Positions 38,301 through 48,004 of a DNA stretch of 59,984 bases are shown here, piece by piece; within the stretch, counting starts at the first letter, position 1; the number at the start of each line of letters is the position of its first letter. The DNA is taken from positions 1-59,984 of the forward strand of contig VYFT01000046.1 of NCBI GenBank assembly GCA_009842245.1. Direction: 5' to 3'. Origin of the DNA: Gammaproteobacteria bacterium. Lineage in GTDB: Bacteria; Pseudomonadota; Gammaproteobacteria; Pseudomonadales; Azotimanducaceae. The position numbers were made by a program, and so were the translations under genes. Below the pieces are notes generated by a model, which saw only the letters and a list, made by a program, of their open reading frames with translations, searched no databases and had not been told where the DNA came from.

Positions 38301-38609
38301 CGCGAGATCAAGAGCACAGTTCAATGCCGTTTGTCCGCCCATTGTGGGTAGTAGCGCATCCGGTTTCTCTCTTTCAATGATCTGAGCAACGGTTTGCCAT
38401 TCAACGGGTTCAACGTACGTTGCAGCAGCTGTCGCTGGATCGGTCATAATGGTCGCAGGATTGGAGTTCACCAAAATGACGCGAAGTCCTTCAGACATTA
38501 GAGCTTTACACGCTTGGGTGCCAGAGTAATCAAACTCGCATGCTTGACCTATTACAATTGGACCTGCGCCCAATACAAGGACAGAATTAAGATCAGTTCG
38601 TTTAGGCAC
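35376..38609 (-). CDS. carB: Carbamoyl-phosphate synthase large subunit
   Basis: A 1077-residue synthetase making carbamoyl phosphate for arginine and pyrimidines. It has the two internally related ATP-grasp halves (first with [14 protein letters not shown], second with [12 protein letters not shown]), an oligomerisation region between them, and a C-terminal MGS-like allosteric domain. Length is standard. It overlaps carA by eight bases. Confidence 0.98.
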   Translation of the reverse strand: MPKRTDLNSVLVLGAGPIVIGQACEFDYSGTQACKALMSEGLRVILVNSNPATIMTDPATAAATYVEPVEWQTVAQIIEREKPDALLPTMGGQTALNCALDLAREGILEKFNVELIGASRTSIDKAEDRELFDQCMKNIGLETARSGIAHNLDDAHKVQAQLGFPCIIRPSFTLGGSGGGIAYDMAQFDEICAHGLELSPTHELLIDESLLGWKEYEMEVVRDCKDNCIIVCSIENVDPMGIHTGDSITVAPAQTLTDKEYQRMRNAAIEVLREIGVETGGSNVQFALDPHSERMIVIEMNPRVSRSSALASKATGFPIAKVAAKLAIGFSLDELQNDITGITPASFEPSIDYVVTKIPRFTFEKFDQAKDQLTTQMKSVGEVMSIGRTFKESFQKALRSLEIGISGMEPVGIEYVFPQDYRRLFEELHQPSANRILYVADAFRQNFSLDQVHNATNIDPWFLAQIAELVEVERRISESSLEELSAEDMYAWKQDGFSDLRIADLLQSTQRKVREWRIERGIQPVFKRVDTCAAEFPATTAYLYSTYEEECEAFPSDRKKIVVLGGGPNRIGQGIEFDYCCVHAAMAMREDGYETIMVNCNPETVSTDYDTSDRLYFEPITLEDVLAIIDVEQPDGVIVQFGGQTPLKLVDRLTDMGVPTIGTSSDAIDRAEDRKRFQEVIEQTGLRQPSNRTATTLENGIRAAREIGYPIIVRPSYVLGGRAMEVVFNEEELEVYLASAIPVSNAAPVLLDRFLDQAVEVDVDVVSDGKVVLIGAIMQHIEQAGVHSGDSSCSLPPHELSPAIQRAIREQVKDLAYELHVVGLMNVQLAVQNENVFVLEVNPRASRTVPFVSKCIGYSLAKVAARCMVGKSLAEQGYTEEVVPVHTFVKEPVFPFIKFPGVDPILGPEMKSTGEVMGIGDSFAEAFTKASIAAGEVPPKNGLALISVKTSDRPYVAAVAKNLCELGFSLIATRGTARVLKENGIEAEVVNKVTEGPPDVTNLLNERDVALIVNSTEGKQSIADSAVIRRLALQKRVPYTTTLAGGAAICKSIAFGRPLHVRRLQELYEGAQVCQPH

Positions 38610-39759
38610 TTTTCTGCTTATACCGATGCATTAGATCCACAAACTGATCGAATAAGTACTGACAATCTTGAGGACCTGGGCTCGCTTCTGGATGTCCTTG
38701 AAACCCGAACGCTGGTACTTCTTTGTGGCGAAGTCCTTGCAGTGAATTGTCAAAAAGTGATATATGGGTGACTTCTAGATTTTTTGGTAGGTCCTCTGTA
38801 TTGACACAGAAACCGTGATTCTGACTTGTAATGACCACTTTACCCAACTGAATGTCCTGAACGGGGTGATTCGCGCCGTGGTGGCCGTGGTTCATCTTTA
38901 CAGTCTTCGCTCCCGCGGCTAGAGCAAGCAACTGCAATCCTAAACAAATTCCGAAAACGGGTATGCCGATTTTGAAAAATCCTTGAATCGCTTCAATGGC
39001 GTAAGTGCATGGCTCGGGGTCGCCGGGTCCGTTTGACAAGAAAATTCCATCTGGGTTGTATTGCATGGCCGCCTCGACGCTAGTGTCTGCGGGAACCACA
39101 ATCACGTCAATATGCCTATCCACCAAAAGACGCAAGATGTTGCGCTTCACACCGAAGTCGTAAGCTACAACGCGATACTGTACGTGGTTCCCTCTTTGGT
39201 ACCCGGCAGTTGGATCCCACGATCTTTCTCGCCATGTGTAAGGAGCACTACAAGTAACCTCTTTTGCAAGATCCATTGCAGTTAGACCGGGAAAATCACG
39301 AGCTAACGCGAGCGCTTTCGCAGAGTCGCATTGATCTCCAGCTATGATACAACCTGCTAGTGCGCCTTTGGTACGCAGTATTCGCGTTAACTTTCGAGTA
39401 TCGATCGAGGATATAGCGACGACGTTTTCTCGGAGTAAAAACTCCCGAAGCGAATATTCCGATCGGCGGTTACTCAATAAATTGGGAACATCTCGAACTA
39501 TAAGCCCTTCGGACCAAACAGAACTAGATTCCATATCGTCGTCGTTGGCACCAGTGTTACCAATGTGTGGGTAGGTAAGAGTCACGACTTGTTTCGCGTA
39601 GGAAGGATCGGTGAGAATTTCCTGATATCCAGTCATCGCGGTGTTGAACACGACTTCTCCCACAGCAATCCCAGCAACGCCCGCGGAGAGTCCTCGAAAC
39701 TCAGTACTGTCTTCCAAAACTAAGATTGCTGGGACTTGACTAGCCACTGAACGCACCAC
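38602..39759 (-). CDS. carA: Carbamoyl-phosphate synthase small subunit
   Basis: A 385-residue glutamine amidotransferase subunit supplying ammonia to CarB. The class I amidotransferase triad is visible: C272 in [13 protein letters not shown], and His-Glu in [13 protein letters not shown]. The start is uncertain among GTG 39759 and nearby in-frame GTG codons; none has a strong ribosome site. It follows dapB by 29 bases. Confidence 0.97.
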   Translation of the reverse strand: MVRSVASQVPAILVLEDSTEFRGLSAGVAGIAVGEVVFNTAMTGYQEILTDPSYAKQVVTLTYPHIGNTGANDDDMESSSVWSEGLIVRDVPNLLSNRRSEYSLREFLLRENVVAISSIDTRKLTRILRTKGALAGCIIAGDQCDSAKALALARDFPGLTAMDLAKEVTCSAPYTWRERSWDPTAGYQRGNHVQYRVVAYDFGVKRNILRLLVDRHIDVIVVPADTSVEAAMQYNPDGIFLSNGPGDPEPCTYAIEAIQGFFKIGIPVFGICLGLQLLALAAGAKTVKMNHGHHGANHPVQDIQLGKVVITSQNHGFCVNTEDLPKNLEVTHISLFDNSLQGLRHKEVPAFGFQGHPEASPGPQDCQYLFDQFVDLMHRYKQKSA

Positions 39760-39788
39760 CCATTAGGAGTACCTGATCTGCATACGAG

Positions 39789-40595
39789 CTACCTGAGCCC
39801 CAAGACTTCACTCATGCAATATGTTCCGACGGACCCTTCATCTAGCTTTTTGCCAATAAACGCTGCTCCCTGTAATGCTCCAACCGCAAAGTTGGTTCTG
39901 CTGGAAGCCCGATGCGTGATTTCTAGTCTTTCTCCCTTTCCAAAAAACGTCACCGTGTGTTCACCAACGACATCTCCGCCGCGCGCGGAATGAAATTCGA
40001 TATGTTTAGGGTCGGTCGGCTCGGCTGGTTCAGTTGTCGCGATGTCCGAACGATTTTGCGCAAGCGTGGATGTAATAATTTCACCCATTCGTTTCGCTGT
40101 ACCCGACGGTGCATCTAGTTTGTTTCGATGATGAGCTTCATAAACTTCGATATCGACATCTGCATCAAGCATTCTAGTAGCCTGTTCAACTAGATTAAAG
40201 GCTACATTGACGCCAATGCTCATGTTGGGAGCGACCAATATGGGTACTTCTTTCGCCGCGTGCTCGATCAAGTTCAGTTGCTTGTCATTGAATCCTGTGG
40301 TTCCAGTTACAAGACCGAGATGTTGTGCAGTGCAATAGTCCAACAATGCCGTAGTAGCATCAGGCACACTGAAATCTATTACAACGTCTGTGTCTCTAAG
40401 TGTCTCGTATGAAATTGTGGTAGCGGGAATACCAAGTTCCGTAGTACCAGCTAACAATCCGATATCACGTCCAAGAGCTTTTGACTCTCGGTGCGTGATT
40501 GCAGCTTTCAATTGAAAACGGGGATCATCGACCAGCAGTGACGCTATCGTTCGTCCCATTCGGCCGGTTGCGCCATTGAGTGCAATGGCCGTCAT
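39789..40595 (-). CDS. dapB: 4-hydroxy-tetrahydrodipicolinate reductase
   Basis: A 268-residue NAD(P)H-dependent enzyme of the lysine/diaminopimelate pathway. The N-terminal NGATGRMGRTIA dinucleotide loop, the TGTTGF motif, and the active-site EAHHRNKLDAPSGTAK block are diagnostic. It lies 13 bases after dnaJ, as in Pseudomonas. Confidence 0.97.
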   Translation of the reverse strand: MTAIALNGATGRMGRTIASLLVDDPRFQLKAAITHRESKALGRDIGLLAGTTELGIPATTISYETLRDTDVVIDFSVPDATTALLDYCTAQHLGLVTGTTGFNDKQLNLIEHAAKEVPILVAPNMSIGVNVAFNLVEQATRMLDADVDIEVYEAHHRNKLDAPSGTAKRMGEIITSTLAQNRSDIATTEPAEPTDPKHIEFHSARGGDVVGEHTVTFFGKGERLEITHRASSRTNFAVGALQGAAFIGKKLDEGSVGTYCMSEVLGLR

Positions 40596-40608
40596 GAATT
40601 CGAGAACA

Positions 40609-41754
40609 CTAACTAGGTGTTATACGGTCGATAAATTCTTTAACCGACTTAAAGAAAGAACTCCCTTTCGGGGTATGTCGTTTTGAACTTTTAACGGTCG
40701 ATTCCAATTCTTCTAAGAGTTCGCGCTGGTGTGCACACAACTTCACAGGGGTTTCCACGACCACGCGACAGAGCAAGTCTCCTCTAGCCCCACCGCGAAG
40801 CGACGGAACACCGCGACCACGCAGGCGGAACAACTTCCCGGTTTGAGTTTCAGCCGGTATCCGTAATTTTACGTGTCCCTGTAAGGTTGGTATCTCGACT
40901 TCAGTTCCTAATGCTGCTTGTGTGAAGGTGATTGGTACTTCACACAAGAGGTTGTTGCTTTGTCGTTCAAATACTTTATGAGGTTGTACGCTAAACTCCA
41001 CATACAAGTCGCCAGATGGTCCACCGCGTAGTCCACTTTGCCCTTCACCGGATAGTCGTAAGCGGGTTCCTTGGTCGACTCCGGGTGGAATGGTAATGGA
41101 CAACTCTCGTTCTGTGTGTACTCGACCTTGTCCGCGACAATTTTCACAAGGACTCTCCAACACTTCACCAGCTCCTCGACAGCGACCGCAAGTTCGTTGC
41201 ACGAAGAAAAAGTCCTGCCTTGACTGAAGCATGCCGGTACCGTTGCAGTCTCCACATGTCTTTCTTGAACTCCCACTTGCAGCACCGGATCCTTGACAAT
41301 CTCCGCAGGTACGATAGGTGGGGATAGAAATTTGAATCTTGTCACCCTTAACGGCTTGTTCTAGTGTTATCGAAAGAGAGTACTGAAGATCCGCCCCGCG
41401 CTCTTCCAATCCACGACGTCGGACATGCCGTACGTCTTGGAACATGTCACCAAACACGCTATCGAGGTTGTTCAGAATGTCATGCAGCCCTGCTCCGTTA
41501 GCAAAAGGATTGAAACCACTCGCCATGCCTTCGACACCTTGATGTCCAAAGCGATCGTACCTGCTTCGCTTGTCATCGCTTGACAAGACATCAAACGCTT
41601 CGGTAGCTTCTTTGAACTTCTCTTCGGCGTTTGGATCGTCTGGATTGCGGTCTGGATGGTGTTCCATCGCGAGGCGACGATAAGCGCGTTTTACTTCGCT
41701 TATGTCGGCATTTCTATCAATACCTAATACCTCGTAATAGTCCCGCTTTGCCAC
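40609..41754 (-). CDS. dnaJ: Chaperone protein DnaJ
   Basis: A 381-residue Hsp40 co-chaperone of DnaK. The J domain has HPD (HHPDRNP), followed by a Gly/Phe-rich part, the zinc-binding domain with four CxxCxGxG-type repeats (CGDCQGSGAASG, CGDCNGTG, CGRCRGAGEV, CENCRGQGRV), and C-terminal substrate domains. I place the start at GTG 41754, giving VAKRDYYEVLG, the usual N-terminus. GTG 41763 (MSTVAKRD) with AGGT upstream is an alternative. The frame extends to 41808 without conserved sequence. Confidence 0.96.
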   Translation of the reverse strand: MAKRDYYEVLGIDRNADISEVKRAYRRLAMEHHPDRNPDDPNAEEKFKEATEAFDVLSSDDKRSRYDRFGHQGVEGMASGFNPFANGAGLHDILNNLDSVFGDMFQDVRHVRRRGLEERGADLQYSLSITLEQAVKGDKIQISIPTYRTCGDCQGSGAASGSSRKTCGDCNGTGMLQSRQDFFFVQRTCGRCRGAGEVLESPCENCRGQGRVHTERELSITIPPGVDQGTRLRLSGEGQSGLRGGPSGDLYVEFSVQPHKVFERQSNNLLCEVPITFTQAALGTEVEIPTLQGHVKLRIPAETQTGKLFRLRGRGVPSLRGGARGDLLCRVVVETPVKLCAHQRELLEELESTVKSSKRHTPKGSSFFKSVKEFIDRITPS

Positions 41755-41846
41755 TGTACTCACTACTCTGTTACCTGCACGCGAAAAATCCGATAGGTTT
41801 TTCCTCAAAGAGAAAGAACCGTATCGGACTTAAATGTGTGTGGATA

Positions 41847-43793
41847 TTACTTGTCGTTCTTTACCTCTTCAAATTCTGCGTCGACGACATCATCGTCCCC
41901 GGTAGAGGGACTTTCGGTTTCTGGTGGAGGCTCGTCGGTCGGCGCATCGCTTGGACCAGGATTTGCTTGAGCTTGAGCATCTTGATACATTCGTTGTACG
42001 ACCGGCTCCGTGGCACGGTTTAGCTCCTGCAACTTCGCCTCAATTTCATCTTTGTTGTCCGTTTGCACGGCTTGTTCCAAAGCTTCAATAGCGGTCGTTA
42101 TCGTAGTCTTTTCTGATTCGCTGACCTTATCGCCACTATCTTCTAGCATTTTACGCGCGGAATGAATCATTGAATCGGCTTGATTCCGCAACGTTACCAA
42201 CTCCGCAAACTTAGCGTCCTCAGCCGAGTGCGACTCTGCATCACGGATCATTTGTGTGACTTCGTCGTCAGATAAGCCACTAGAGGCTTTGATCACAATT
42301 GATTGCTCTTTATTAGTCGCTTTATCAACTGCTTTAACGTTCAAAATCCCGTTAGCGTCAATATCAAAACTCACTTCTATCTGCGGAACGCCACGCGGTG
42401 CCGGAGGTATCCCAGTGAGATCAAATTGACCCAAGGACTTGTTTTGCGCCGCTTGCTTGCGCTCACCTTGCAGTACATGAATCGTTACTGCTGGCTGATT
42501 GTTTTCCGCAGTCGAGAACGTTTGGTTCTTCCTGGTCGGAATAGTGGTGTTTTTCTCAATCAGAGGAGTCATTACACCGCCAAGTGTCTCGATACCCAAG
42601 GACAATGGGGTAACGTCGAGAAGTAACACATCTTTGATGTCGCTTGAGAGTACGCCACCTTGAATGCTAGCACCAATCGCCACGGCTTCGTCTGGATTGA
42701 CGTCTTTTCGCGGCTCGCGTTCGAAATATTGCTTCACTCGCTGTTGAACCAACGGCATTCGAGTTTGACCACCGACAAGAATCACTTCATCGATTTCACT
42801 TACACGCACACCCGCGTCTTCAATTGCAGTCTTACAAGGCCCCATGGTACGCTCTACTAGTTCTTCGACTAGAGACTCAAGTTTGGCTCGAGTGACTTTT
42901 ACCACCAAATGTTTCGGACCAGTTTGATCTGCGGTGATAAAAGGGAGATTCACATCAGTTTCTTGGCTCGAAGAGAGCTCGATCTTAGCTTTTTCTGCGG
43001 CTTCTTTCAGTCTTTGCAAAGCTAACGGGTCATTCCGGAGATCTATACCGTGGTCGTCTTTGAATTCTGTTGCTAAATATTCAATCACACGAAGATCAAA
43101 GTCTTCACCACCGAGGAACGTATCGCCATTGGTGGACAGAACTTCAAACTGCTGTGAACCGTCGACGTCCGCAATCTCGATAATGGAAATGTCAAAAGTA
43201 CCACCGCCGAGGTCATAGACCGCGATCTTAGAATCACCGCGTTTTTTGTCCATACCATAGGCTAGTGCAGCCGCTGTCGGTTCGTTGATAATACGCTTAA
43301 CGTCTAAACCGGCGATTTTGCCAGAGTCCTTAGTTGCTTGACGTTGTGAGTCATTAAAGTAAGCCGGGACGGTAATTACTGCTCCGTCAACACTTTCACC
43401 GAGGTAATCTTCGGCAGTCTTTTTCATCTTCTTCAAAACTTCCGCCGAGACCTGAGGCGGTGCTTTCGTCTCACCGCTAACTTCAACCCATGCATCGCCG
43501 TTTGCAGCAGCGACGATCTTGTACGGTACCATTTCTTCGTCTTTTTGGACCACTTCGTCTTCATAGCGACGACCTATCAGTCGTTTCACCGCAAACACGG
43601 TATTCTTGGGATTCGTTACCGCCTGGCGTTTTGCGCTTTGCCCTACCAAGACCTCTCCCTTATCAGTGTAAGCTACTACCGACGGAGTCGTGCGATCACC
43701 TTCAGAGTTCTCGATAACTCGAGGCTTTGAACCTTCCAATACTGCGACGCATGAATTGGTGGTTCCTAAGTCGATTCCTATTGTTTTTGCCAT
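41847..43793 (-). CDS. dnaK: Chaperone protein DnaK
   Basis: A 648-residue Hsp70. The ATPase signatures [27 protein letters not shown] and [13 protein letters not shown] are present, followed by the substrate domain and an acidic C-terminus ending in the usual EEVK-type motif. It lies between grpE and dnaJ, with a 92-base gap to dnaJ. A sigma32-like promoter lies in the 128-base gap upstream. Confidence 0.98.
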   Translation of the reverse strand: MAKTIGIDLGTTNSCVAVLEGSKPRVIENSEGDRTTPSVVAYTDKGEVLVGQSAKRQAVTNPKNTVFAVKRLIGRRYEDEVVQKDEEMVPYKIVAAANGDAWVEVSGETKAPPQVSAEVLKKMKKTAEDYLGESVDGAVITVPAYFNDSQRQATKDSGKIAGLDVKRIINEPTAAALAYGMDKKRGDSKIAVYDLGGGTFDISIIEIADVDGSQQFEVLSTNGDTFLGGEDFDLRVIEYLATEFKDDHGIDLRNDPLALQRLKEAAEKAKIELSSSQETDVNLPFITADQTGPKHLVVKVTRAKLESLVEELVERTMGPCKTAIEDAGVRVSEIDEVILVGGQTRMPLVQQRVKQYFEREPRKDVNPDEAVAIGASIQGGVLSSDIKDVLLLDVTPLSLGIETLGGVMTPLIEKNTTIPTRKNQTFSTAENNQPAVTIHVLQGERKQAAQNKSLGQFDLTGIPPAPRGVPQIEVSFDIDANGILNVKAVDKATNKEQSIVIKASSGLSDDEVTQMIRDAESHSAEDAKFAELVTLRNQADSMIHSARKMLEDSGDKVSESEKTTITTAIEALEQAVQTDNKDEIEAKLQELNRATEPVVQRMYQDAQAQANPGPSDAPTDEPPPETESPSTGDDDVVDAEFEEVKNDK

Positions 43794-43865
43794 TGTGTAT
43801 TTCCTGTTCTAAATTTGATCACCACGAACTATATTCGAAATTTCAAAGGTGATCTGTAGTTGAAT

Positions 43866-43894
43866 AGTTAGGGACGAATTTATGAAATTTCAAG
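43866..43894 (-). promoter_or_regulatory. Sigma32-like promoter before dnaK
   Basis: On the minus strand CTTGAA (43894-43889) is followed after 15 bases by CCCTAACT (43873-43866), close to the heat-shock consensus CTTGAA-N13-15-CCCCATNT. It lies 73-101 bases upstream of the dnaK ATG. The -10 part is weaker than that of the grpE promoter. Confidence 0.5.
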
Positions 43895-43921
43895 AACCAC
43901 GAACGAAGTTCTCTGGATACG

Positions 43922-44563
43922 TTAGCTGTCTTCTTCGCTAGGCGGATCGGGTTCCTTCGCGACGACAACTTCTGCTCCTCTAATGAGTCTGTCGTTTAAC
44001 AGATACCCCTTCCGAAAAACTTCGATTACACTACCTGGTTCAGCATCTGGATGCGGAACATATGTCATCGCTTTGTGTTTTTCAGGGTCGAATACCTCGC
44101 CATGCGGGTCGAAGCCGATGATCCCAAACTTTGCCAAAGCATCTGCCAAAGACTTCACCGACAGTTCAAATCCTTGTAATACTTGGTCGGAAACCCCTGC
44201 GTCCTTTGCGGACTGCAATGCAATGTCAAACGTATCGAGAGGCGATAACAGTGCTTGCGCGAATTCACTCAACGCGTATTTATGTGCTTTTTCAAGCTCT
44301 CGTTCCATGCGACGGCGAACGTTTTCGACCTCAGCATGCGCTCTTAACGCATACGCGCTAGCTTCTTCTAGTGCGCGCTCAAGTTCCTCAATCCGAGCTT
44401 GAAGTTGTTCAAAGTTCTCTTGTTCCTGACCCTCGTCGTTCTCAACAGAAATCTCGACCTTTACTTCTGCCTCAGAATCCTCATCAGTTGAGTCTTCGGG
44501 CAGCGGTTCTTCTTGGTTTTTCGGTGATTCGGATTCCGGTGGTGTTTTAGTCTTCTTTGCCAC
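43922..44563 (-). CDS. grpE: Nucleotide exchange factor GrpE
   Basis: A 213-residue DnaK nucleotide exchange factor. An acidic N-terminal region of about 55 residues is followed by a long coiled coil (ARIEELERALEEASAYALRAHAEVENVRRR) and the C-terminal beta domain with FDPEKHKAMTYVP. Order hrcA-grpE-dnaK-dnaJ on one strand. A good sigma32 promoter precedes it. Confidence 0.96.
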   Translation of the reverse strand: MAKKTKTPPESESPKNQEEPLPEDSTDEDSEAEVKVEISVENDEGQEQENFEQLQARIEELERALEEASAYALRAHAEVENVRRRMERELEKAHKYALSEFAQALLSPLDTFDIALQSAKDAGVSDQVLQGFELSVKSLADALAKFGIIGFDPHGEVFDPEKHKAMTYVPHPDAEPGSVIEVFRKGYLLNDRLIRGAEVVVAKEPDPPSEEDS

Positions 44564-44602
44564 GAATGATTAGTCCTTGAAATGCGTGCGCTCAGGTCAC
44601 GC

Positions 44603-44630
44603 ATATATGGGCGAGAGTCAGATTTTCAAG
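44603..44630 (-). promoter_or_regulatory. Sigma32 promoter of grpE-dnaK-dnaJ
   Basis: On the minus strand CTTGAA (44630-44625), a 13-base spacer, then CCCATATAT (44611-44603), a close match to the heat-shock consensus. The -35 box overlaps the hrcA stop codon, and the -10 box is 40 bases upstream of the grpE ATG. Confidence 0.7.
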
Positions 44631-45702
44631 AATGCGTGTGATCCAACGCTTTACCAAGTAATCGGGCAGCCGTGTCGACAATTGGAATCACCTTCTGATA
44701 GGGCATTCTCGTTGGTCCGATGACGCCCATCGCCCCTGCAATCGATCCTTCAACTTCGTATTTCGCGCTGATGAGACTGTACTCGCCCAGTGGTTCGTAC
44801 CCTGACTCCGAACCGATGAATAGTTTTACGCCTTCGGACGCCATACAACGATCTAACAGATCAACCATGGAACTCTTACTTCTAAACGCATCCAGCAACA
44901 CTTGTACTTCTTCCGATGAAGAGAGTAACCCAAGTAAGTTTCTTTCACCGTGAAACACGAAGTCGTGATCAAGTTCGCTTTCCTGCGCGAAAGATTTCGC
45001 GGCCACGTCCAGTGCAATTTGCATGAGACGATTCATTTCCTGCTGATCTTGTCTCATACTATCCAACAACTGTTGACGGATCGCCATCAATGAATGACCA
45101 GAAAATTCTTGGTTTAAGTAGTTTGCTACTTCATTTAGTTCGATGTTTGAGTAGTTCTTTTCGGTTTCAATAACGCGATTTTGAACTTCGCGTTCGTTCA
45201 CAACGATGATGGCTAACACCTTGTGCTGCGTCAACGGCAGAAACTGTATCTGCCTCAGTTCTATCTGCTCTGGGCGTGGTGTTGTGACTACTCCAACAAA
45301 GCATGTCAAATCAGCGAGTAGTTTGGAAGCCTTTTCCACTAGTTCTTTCGGAGAAAGATCCTCACGCAGGGACTCGCTCAGATCAGCAACGACGCGTCGA
45401 TCTAAAGGTTCCATTGAGATTAGGCTGTCCACAAAAAATCTCAATCCCTGTTCAGTGGGCACCTTACCGGCAGAAGTATGCGGAGAAACGACTAGCCCTT
45501 GATCCTCAAGACTAGCCATAATGTTGCGCACGGTCGCTGAGCTAATCCTGAAAAAAGCGCGATCTGCGACGTGCTTTGAACCGATAGGCGTACCGTGCTT
45601 GAGATAGTCTTCGACCAAAATTTTGAACAAGCTCTGCGTGCGCTTGTCGATGGAGCGACCCGTTTTTGACTGGGTCGTATCTTTTTTCTCAGAGGTACTC
45701 AT
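44626..45702 (-). CDS. hrcA: Heat-inducible transcription repressor HrcA
   Basis: A 358-residue HrcA, the repressor that binds CIRCE inverted repeats in front of chaperone genes. The N-terminal winged helix (SLFKILVEDYLKHGTPIGSKHVADR, then SSATVRNIMASLEDQGLV) and the HTSAGKVPTEQGLRFFVD motif are diagnostic; the GAF-like part follows. It is divergent from recN across 69 bases. I found no CIRCE repeat (TTAGCACTC-N9-GAGTGCTAA) in front of hrcA, grpE or dnaK, so its target may be groESL elsewhere. Confidence 0.96.
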   Translation of the reverse strand: MSTSEKKDTTQSKTGRSIDKRTQSLFKILVEDYLKHGTPIGSKHVADRAFFRISSATVRNIMASLEDQGLVVSPHTSAGKVPTEQGLRFFVDSLISMEPLDRRVVADLSESLREDLSPKELVEKASKLLADLTCFVGVVTTPRPEQIELRQIQFLPLTQHKVLAIIVVNEREVQNRVIETEKNYSNIELNEVANYLNQEFSGHSLMAIRQQLLDSMRQDQQEMNRLMQIALDVAAKSFAQESELDHDFVFHGERNLLGLLSSSEEVQVLLDAFRSKSSMVDLLDRCMASEGVKLFIGSESGYEPLGEYSLISAKYEVEGSIAGAMGVIGPTRMPYQKVIPIVDTAARLLGKALDHTHS

Positions 45703-45771
45703 AATTAATTGCTAATCTGAGCATTATCTACTTTGTGACTTCGAAAACTCTTCAGTTCTGAATCTTTCTTC

Positions 45772-47421
45772 ATGCTCGCCACTCTGACGGTCCGAAACTT
45801 CACGCTCGTACGGTCTTTAAATATTGATTTTAGTCCAGGTCTTACTGTTATAACGGGAGAGTCTGGAGCTGGAAAATCGATCTTGCTCGATGCTCTATCT
45901 CTGGTACTGGGAGCGAGGGTACGTCAAGACCAAATAGCTGCTGGATCAGAGAACTGTGAAGTAATAGCGGAGTTTGATCTATCGCAGTCACCTGCAAGCC
46001 AAAAACAAATAGAACAACAAGGGCTCTCAGACTCGCACGATCCGAATCTATGTATCGTGCGACGTACCGCCACCACTGGGGGGCGGTCTCGAGCGTGGCT
46101 CAACAGTACGCCAACAAACTTGGACTCCATACGGGATCTGTGTGAGTCTTTAATTGGAGTACACGGCCAATTCGAACAACATCAACTTTTAAATCGAGAC
46201 GCACAACTGGAGTGGTTTGACGACTTCGCAATTGATCAAAAACAATTGACCGAAGTGCAGCGACGGTATCAGTCGTGGCAAGACAGCAAAGACGAACTAA
46301 GGGCTCGTTCAGATGAACTAGGGCTTGAATTGAGTCAGAAGGAACTGTTAGAGTATCAGTGCTCAGAACTAGACAGTCTCGAATTGGAAGAGAATGAGTT
46401 TACAACTCTCATGCGAGAATTTAAACGGCACACCCAAGCGCGAGAGATTCTCGCGGTTCTAGCCGAGGCCGAAGAAACAATAAATAACTCCATCCAGCCC
46501 TTAGTCGCAAGAATATCTCGTCAAATGCAGGGAGTTGACGACGAAGAACGTAGTCTTAATGAAACCCGAGAACTCCTTTCAAGTACAGAAATACAACTCG
46601 AAGAAGCTAGAAATTCACTGAGCAGATATCGTGAGTCAGTCGATATAGATGACAGTCAATTGGAAGCTCTAGACCAGCGAATCAATCTAATCCACGATGT
46701 TGCACGTAAGCACAAAGTCAGTCCAAACTCGCTCTACGAACACATCTCAAGAGTACAAACTCGACTAGAACAACTGAAACAGTCCGAATCGGAATTAAAG
46801 CGTCTCCACAATGCTGTGGAAGAACGAGAAGAACAGTTCAACAATTATTCGGAGGAATTGTCGAAGTCGCGGCAGAAGCAAGCAAAACAGTTTTGCGCCG
46901 AGGTCCTACAGACATTGAGCGCAATCGCCCTACCCGACGCGAGATTCAAGATCAACTTTACTCGCACTCAGAATAGTAGAGGCGTCGATGCACTGGAATA
47001 TCTGATTTCGACCAACAAAGGCTACGACGCGATGCCGTTAAATCGTGTAGCATCCGGTGGCGAACTGTCTCGGGTTGCACTCGCAATCCTGCTCGTCGTC
47101 GCTCGCCAATCACGGTTGCCGACTCTAATACTAGACGAAGCGGACATCGGTGTTGGTGGCACAACTGCAGACGTGATTGGTAGAATGCTACGCTCGCTTG
47201 CACAAAATAACCAAGTCATTTGTGTGACGCACGCACCTCAAGTTGCAGCTCTGGGAGACGCACATCTCTTTGTATCTAAATGCAACACCTGGGGTATCAC
47301 TGTAGAATCACTCACAGGAGAAGAACGAGTAACAGAGATTGCTCGCATGGTAGGAGGACGCGCAGTAGATGACCGTAGTCGCACATATGCACGCGCGCTT
47401 TTACAAGATGCGTTGTCATAG
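45772..47421 (+). CDS. recN: DNA repair protein RecN
   Basis: A 549-residue SMC-like ATPase acting in double-strand break repair. Walker A GESGAGKS is at residues 29-36, long coiled coils fill the middle, and the C-terminal ABC signature SGGELSRVALAI and Walker B LILDEADIGVGG are present. Length is standard. recN followed by bamE is conserved in gammaproteobacteria. I saw no LexA box upstream. Confidence 0.97.
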   Translation: MLATLTVRNFTLVRSLNIDFSPGLTVITGESGAGKSILLDALSLVLGARVRQDQIAAGSENCEVIAEFDLSQSPASQKQIEQQGLSDSHDPNLCIVRRTATTGGRSRAWLNSTPTNLDSIRDLCESLIGVHGQFEQHQLLNRDAQLEWFDDFAIDQKQLTEVQRRYQSWQDSKDELRARSDELGLELSQKELLEYQCSELDSLELEENEFTTLMREFKRHTQAREILAVLAEAEETINNSIQPLVARISRQMQGVDDEERSLNETRELLSSTEIQLEEARNSLSRYRESVDIDDSQLEALDQRINLIHDVARKHKVSPNSLYEHISRVQTRLEQLKQSESELKRLHNAVEEREEQFNNYSEELSKSRQKQAKQFCAEVLQTLSAIALPDARFKINFTRTQNSRGVDALEYLISTNKGYDAMPLNRVASGGELSRVALAILLVVARQSRLPTLILDEADIGVGGTTADVIGRMLRSLAQNNQVICVTHAPQVAALGDAHLFVSKCNTWGITVESLTGEERVTEIARMVGGRAVDDRSRTYARALLQDALS

Positions 47422-47473
47422 TAAGAATTGAAACAGTAACTATTATTACCGGTTATATCGTTTGGTTTATCGA

Positions 47474-47956
47474 ATGTATTTACGCAAGTCTGTCAAGTTG
47501 TTTTGGACCGCAATCGCTCTGGTGTTCGTTTTGCTGTGTCTGCACGGATGCAAAGTGCCGGGTATGCATCAACCGGAAATCGAACAAGGCAATATCGTGA
47601 CTCAGAAAATGGTGGATCGACTCAAGCCAAAAATGACCAAGGCACAGGTCGAGTTCGTGCTTGGGAGACCCGTGTATCAGAACACATTCGATGTCAATCG
47701 ATGGGACTACGTATACACCAAAGAATCCCGCACAGGAGAACGAATACGTCGAGTATTGACGCTCACGTTTGAAGAAGACGCACTAGTTGGGATTAGTGGA
47801 GACTATCGACCGGAGGGAGACGCTGCGGAAGCGTTGGAAGAAATATTAGAACCTGCAGAAGACCCCGAATCAGAGGACGAAGTATCCGAAGAAGAAGAGA
47901 CGGAACTCGATGACTCCGTTGAAGTGACCGAAGACGAAGTCGACTCCACGAATTAA
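47474..47956 (+). CDS. bamE: Outer membrane assembly factor BamE with acidic tail
   Basis: A 160-residue lipoprotein of the BAM complex. I start at ATG 47474 rather than the upstream TTG 47462. The signal peptide ends in LHG-C26, a lipobox. The SmpA/OmlA fold follows: TQKMVDRLKPKMTKAQVEFVLGRP, then NRWDYVYT. The last 45 or so residues are almost all Glu, Asp, Ser and Val, which is unusual; E. coli BamE is 113 residues. The tail would lie in the periplasm. It is followed by a weak hairpin (AGTTC-taa-GAACT at 47963-47975) and the convergent 48005 gene. Confidence 0.93.
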   Translation: MYLRKSVKLFWTAIALVFVLLCLHGCKVPGMHQPEIEQGNIVTQKMVDRLKPKMTKAQVEFVLGRPVYQNTFDVNRWDYVYTKESRTGERIRRVLTLTFEEDALVGISGDYRPEGDAAEALEEILEPAEDPESEDEVSEEEETELDDSVEVTEDEVDSTN

Positions 47957-48004
47957 CAGGATAGTTCTAAGAACTTCCCTAACTCTCTTTGTAGTTTAAA
48001 ACAG

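Noticed and set aside
45703-45771. CIRCE operator or LexA box between hrcA and recN
   Set aside because: I looked for TTAGCACTC/GAGTGCTAA and CTG-N10-CAG; neither is present in this 69-base region.
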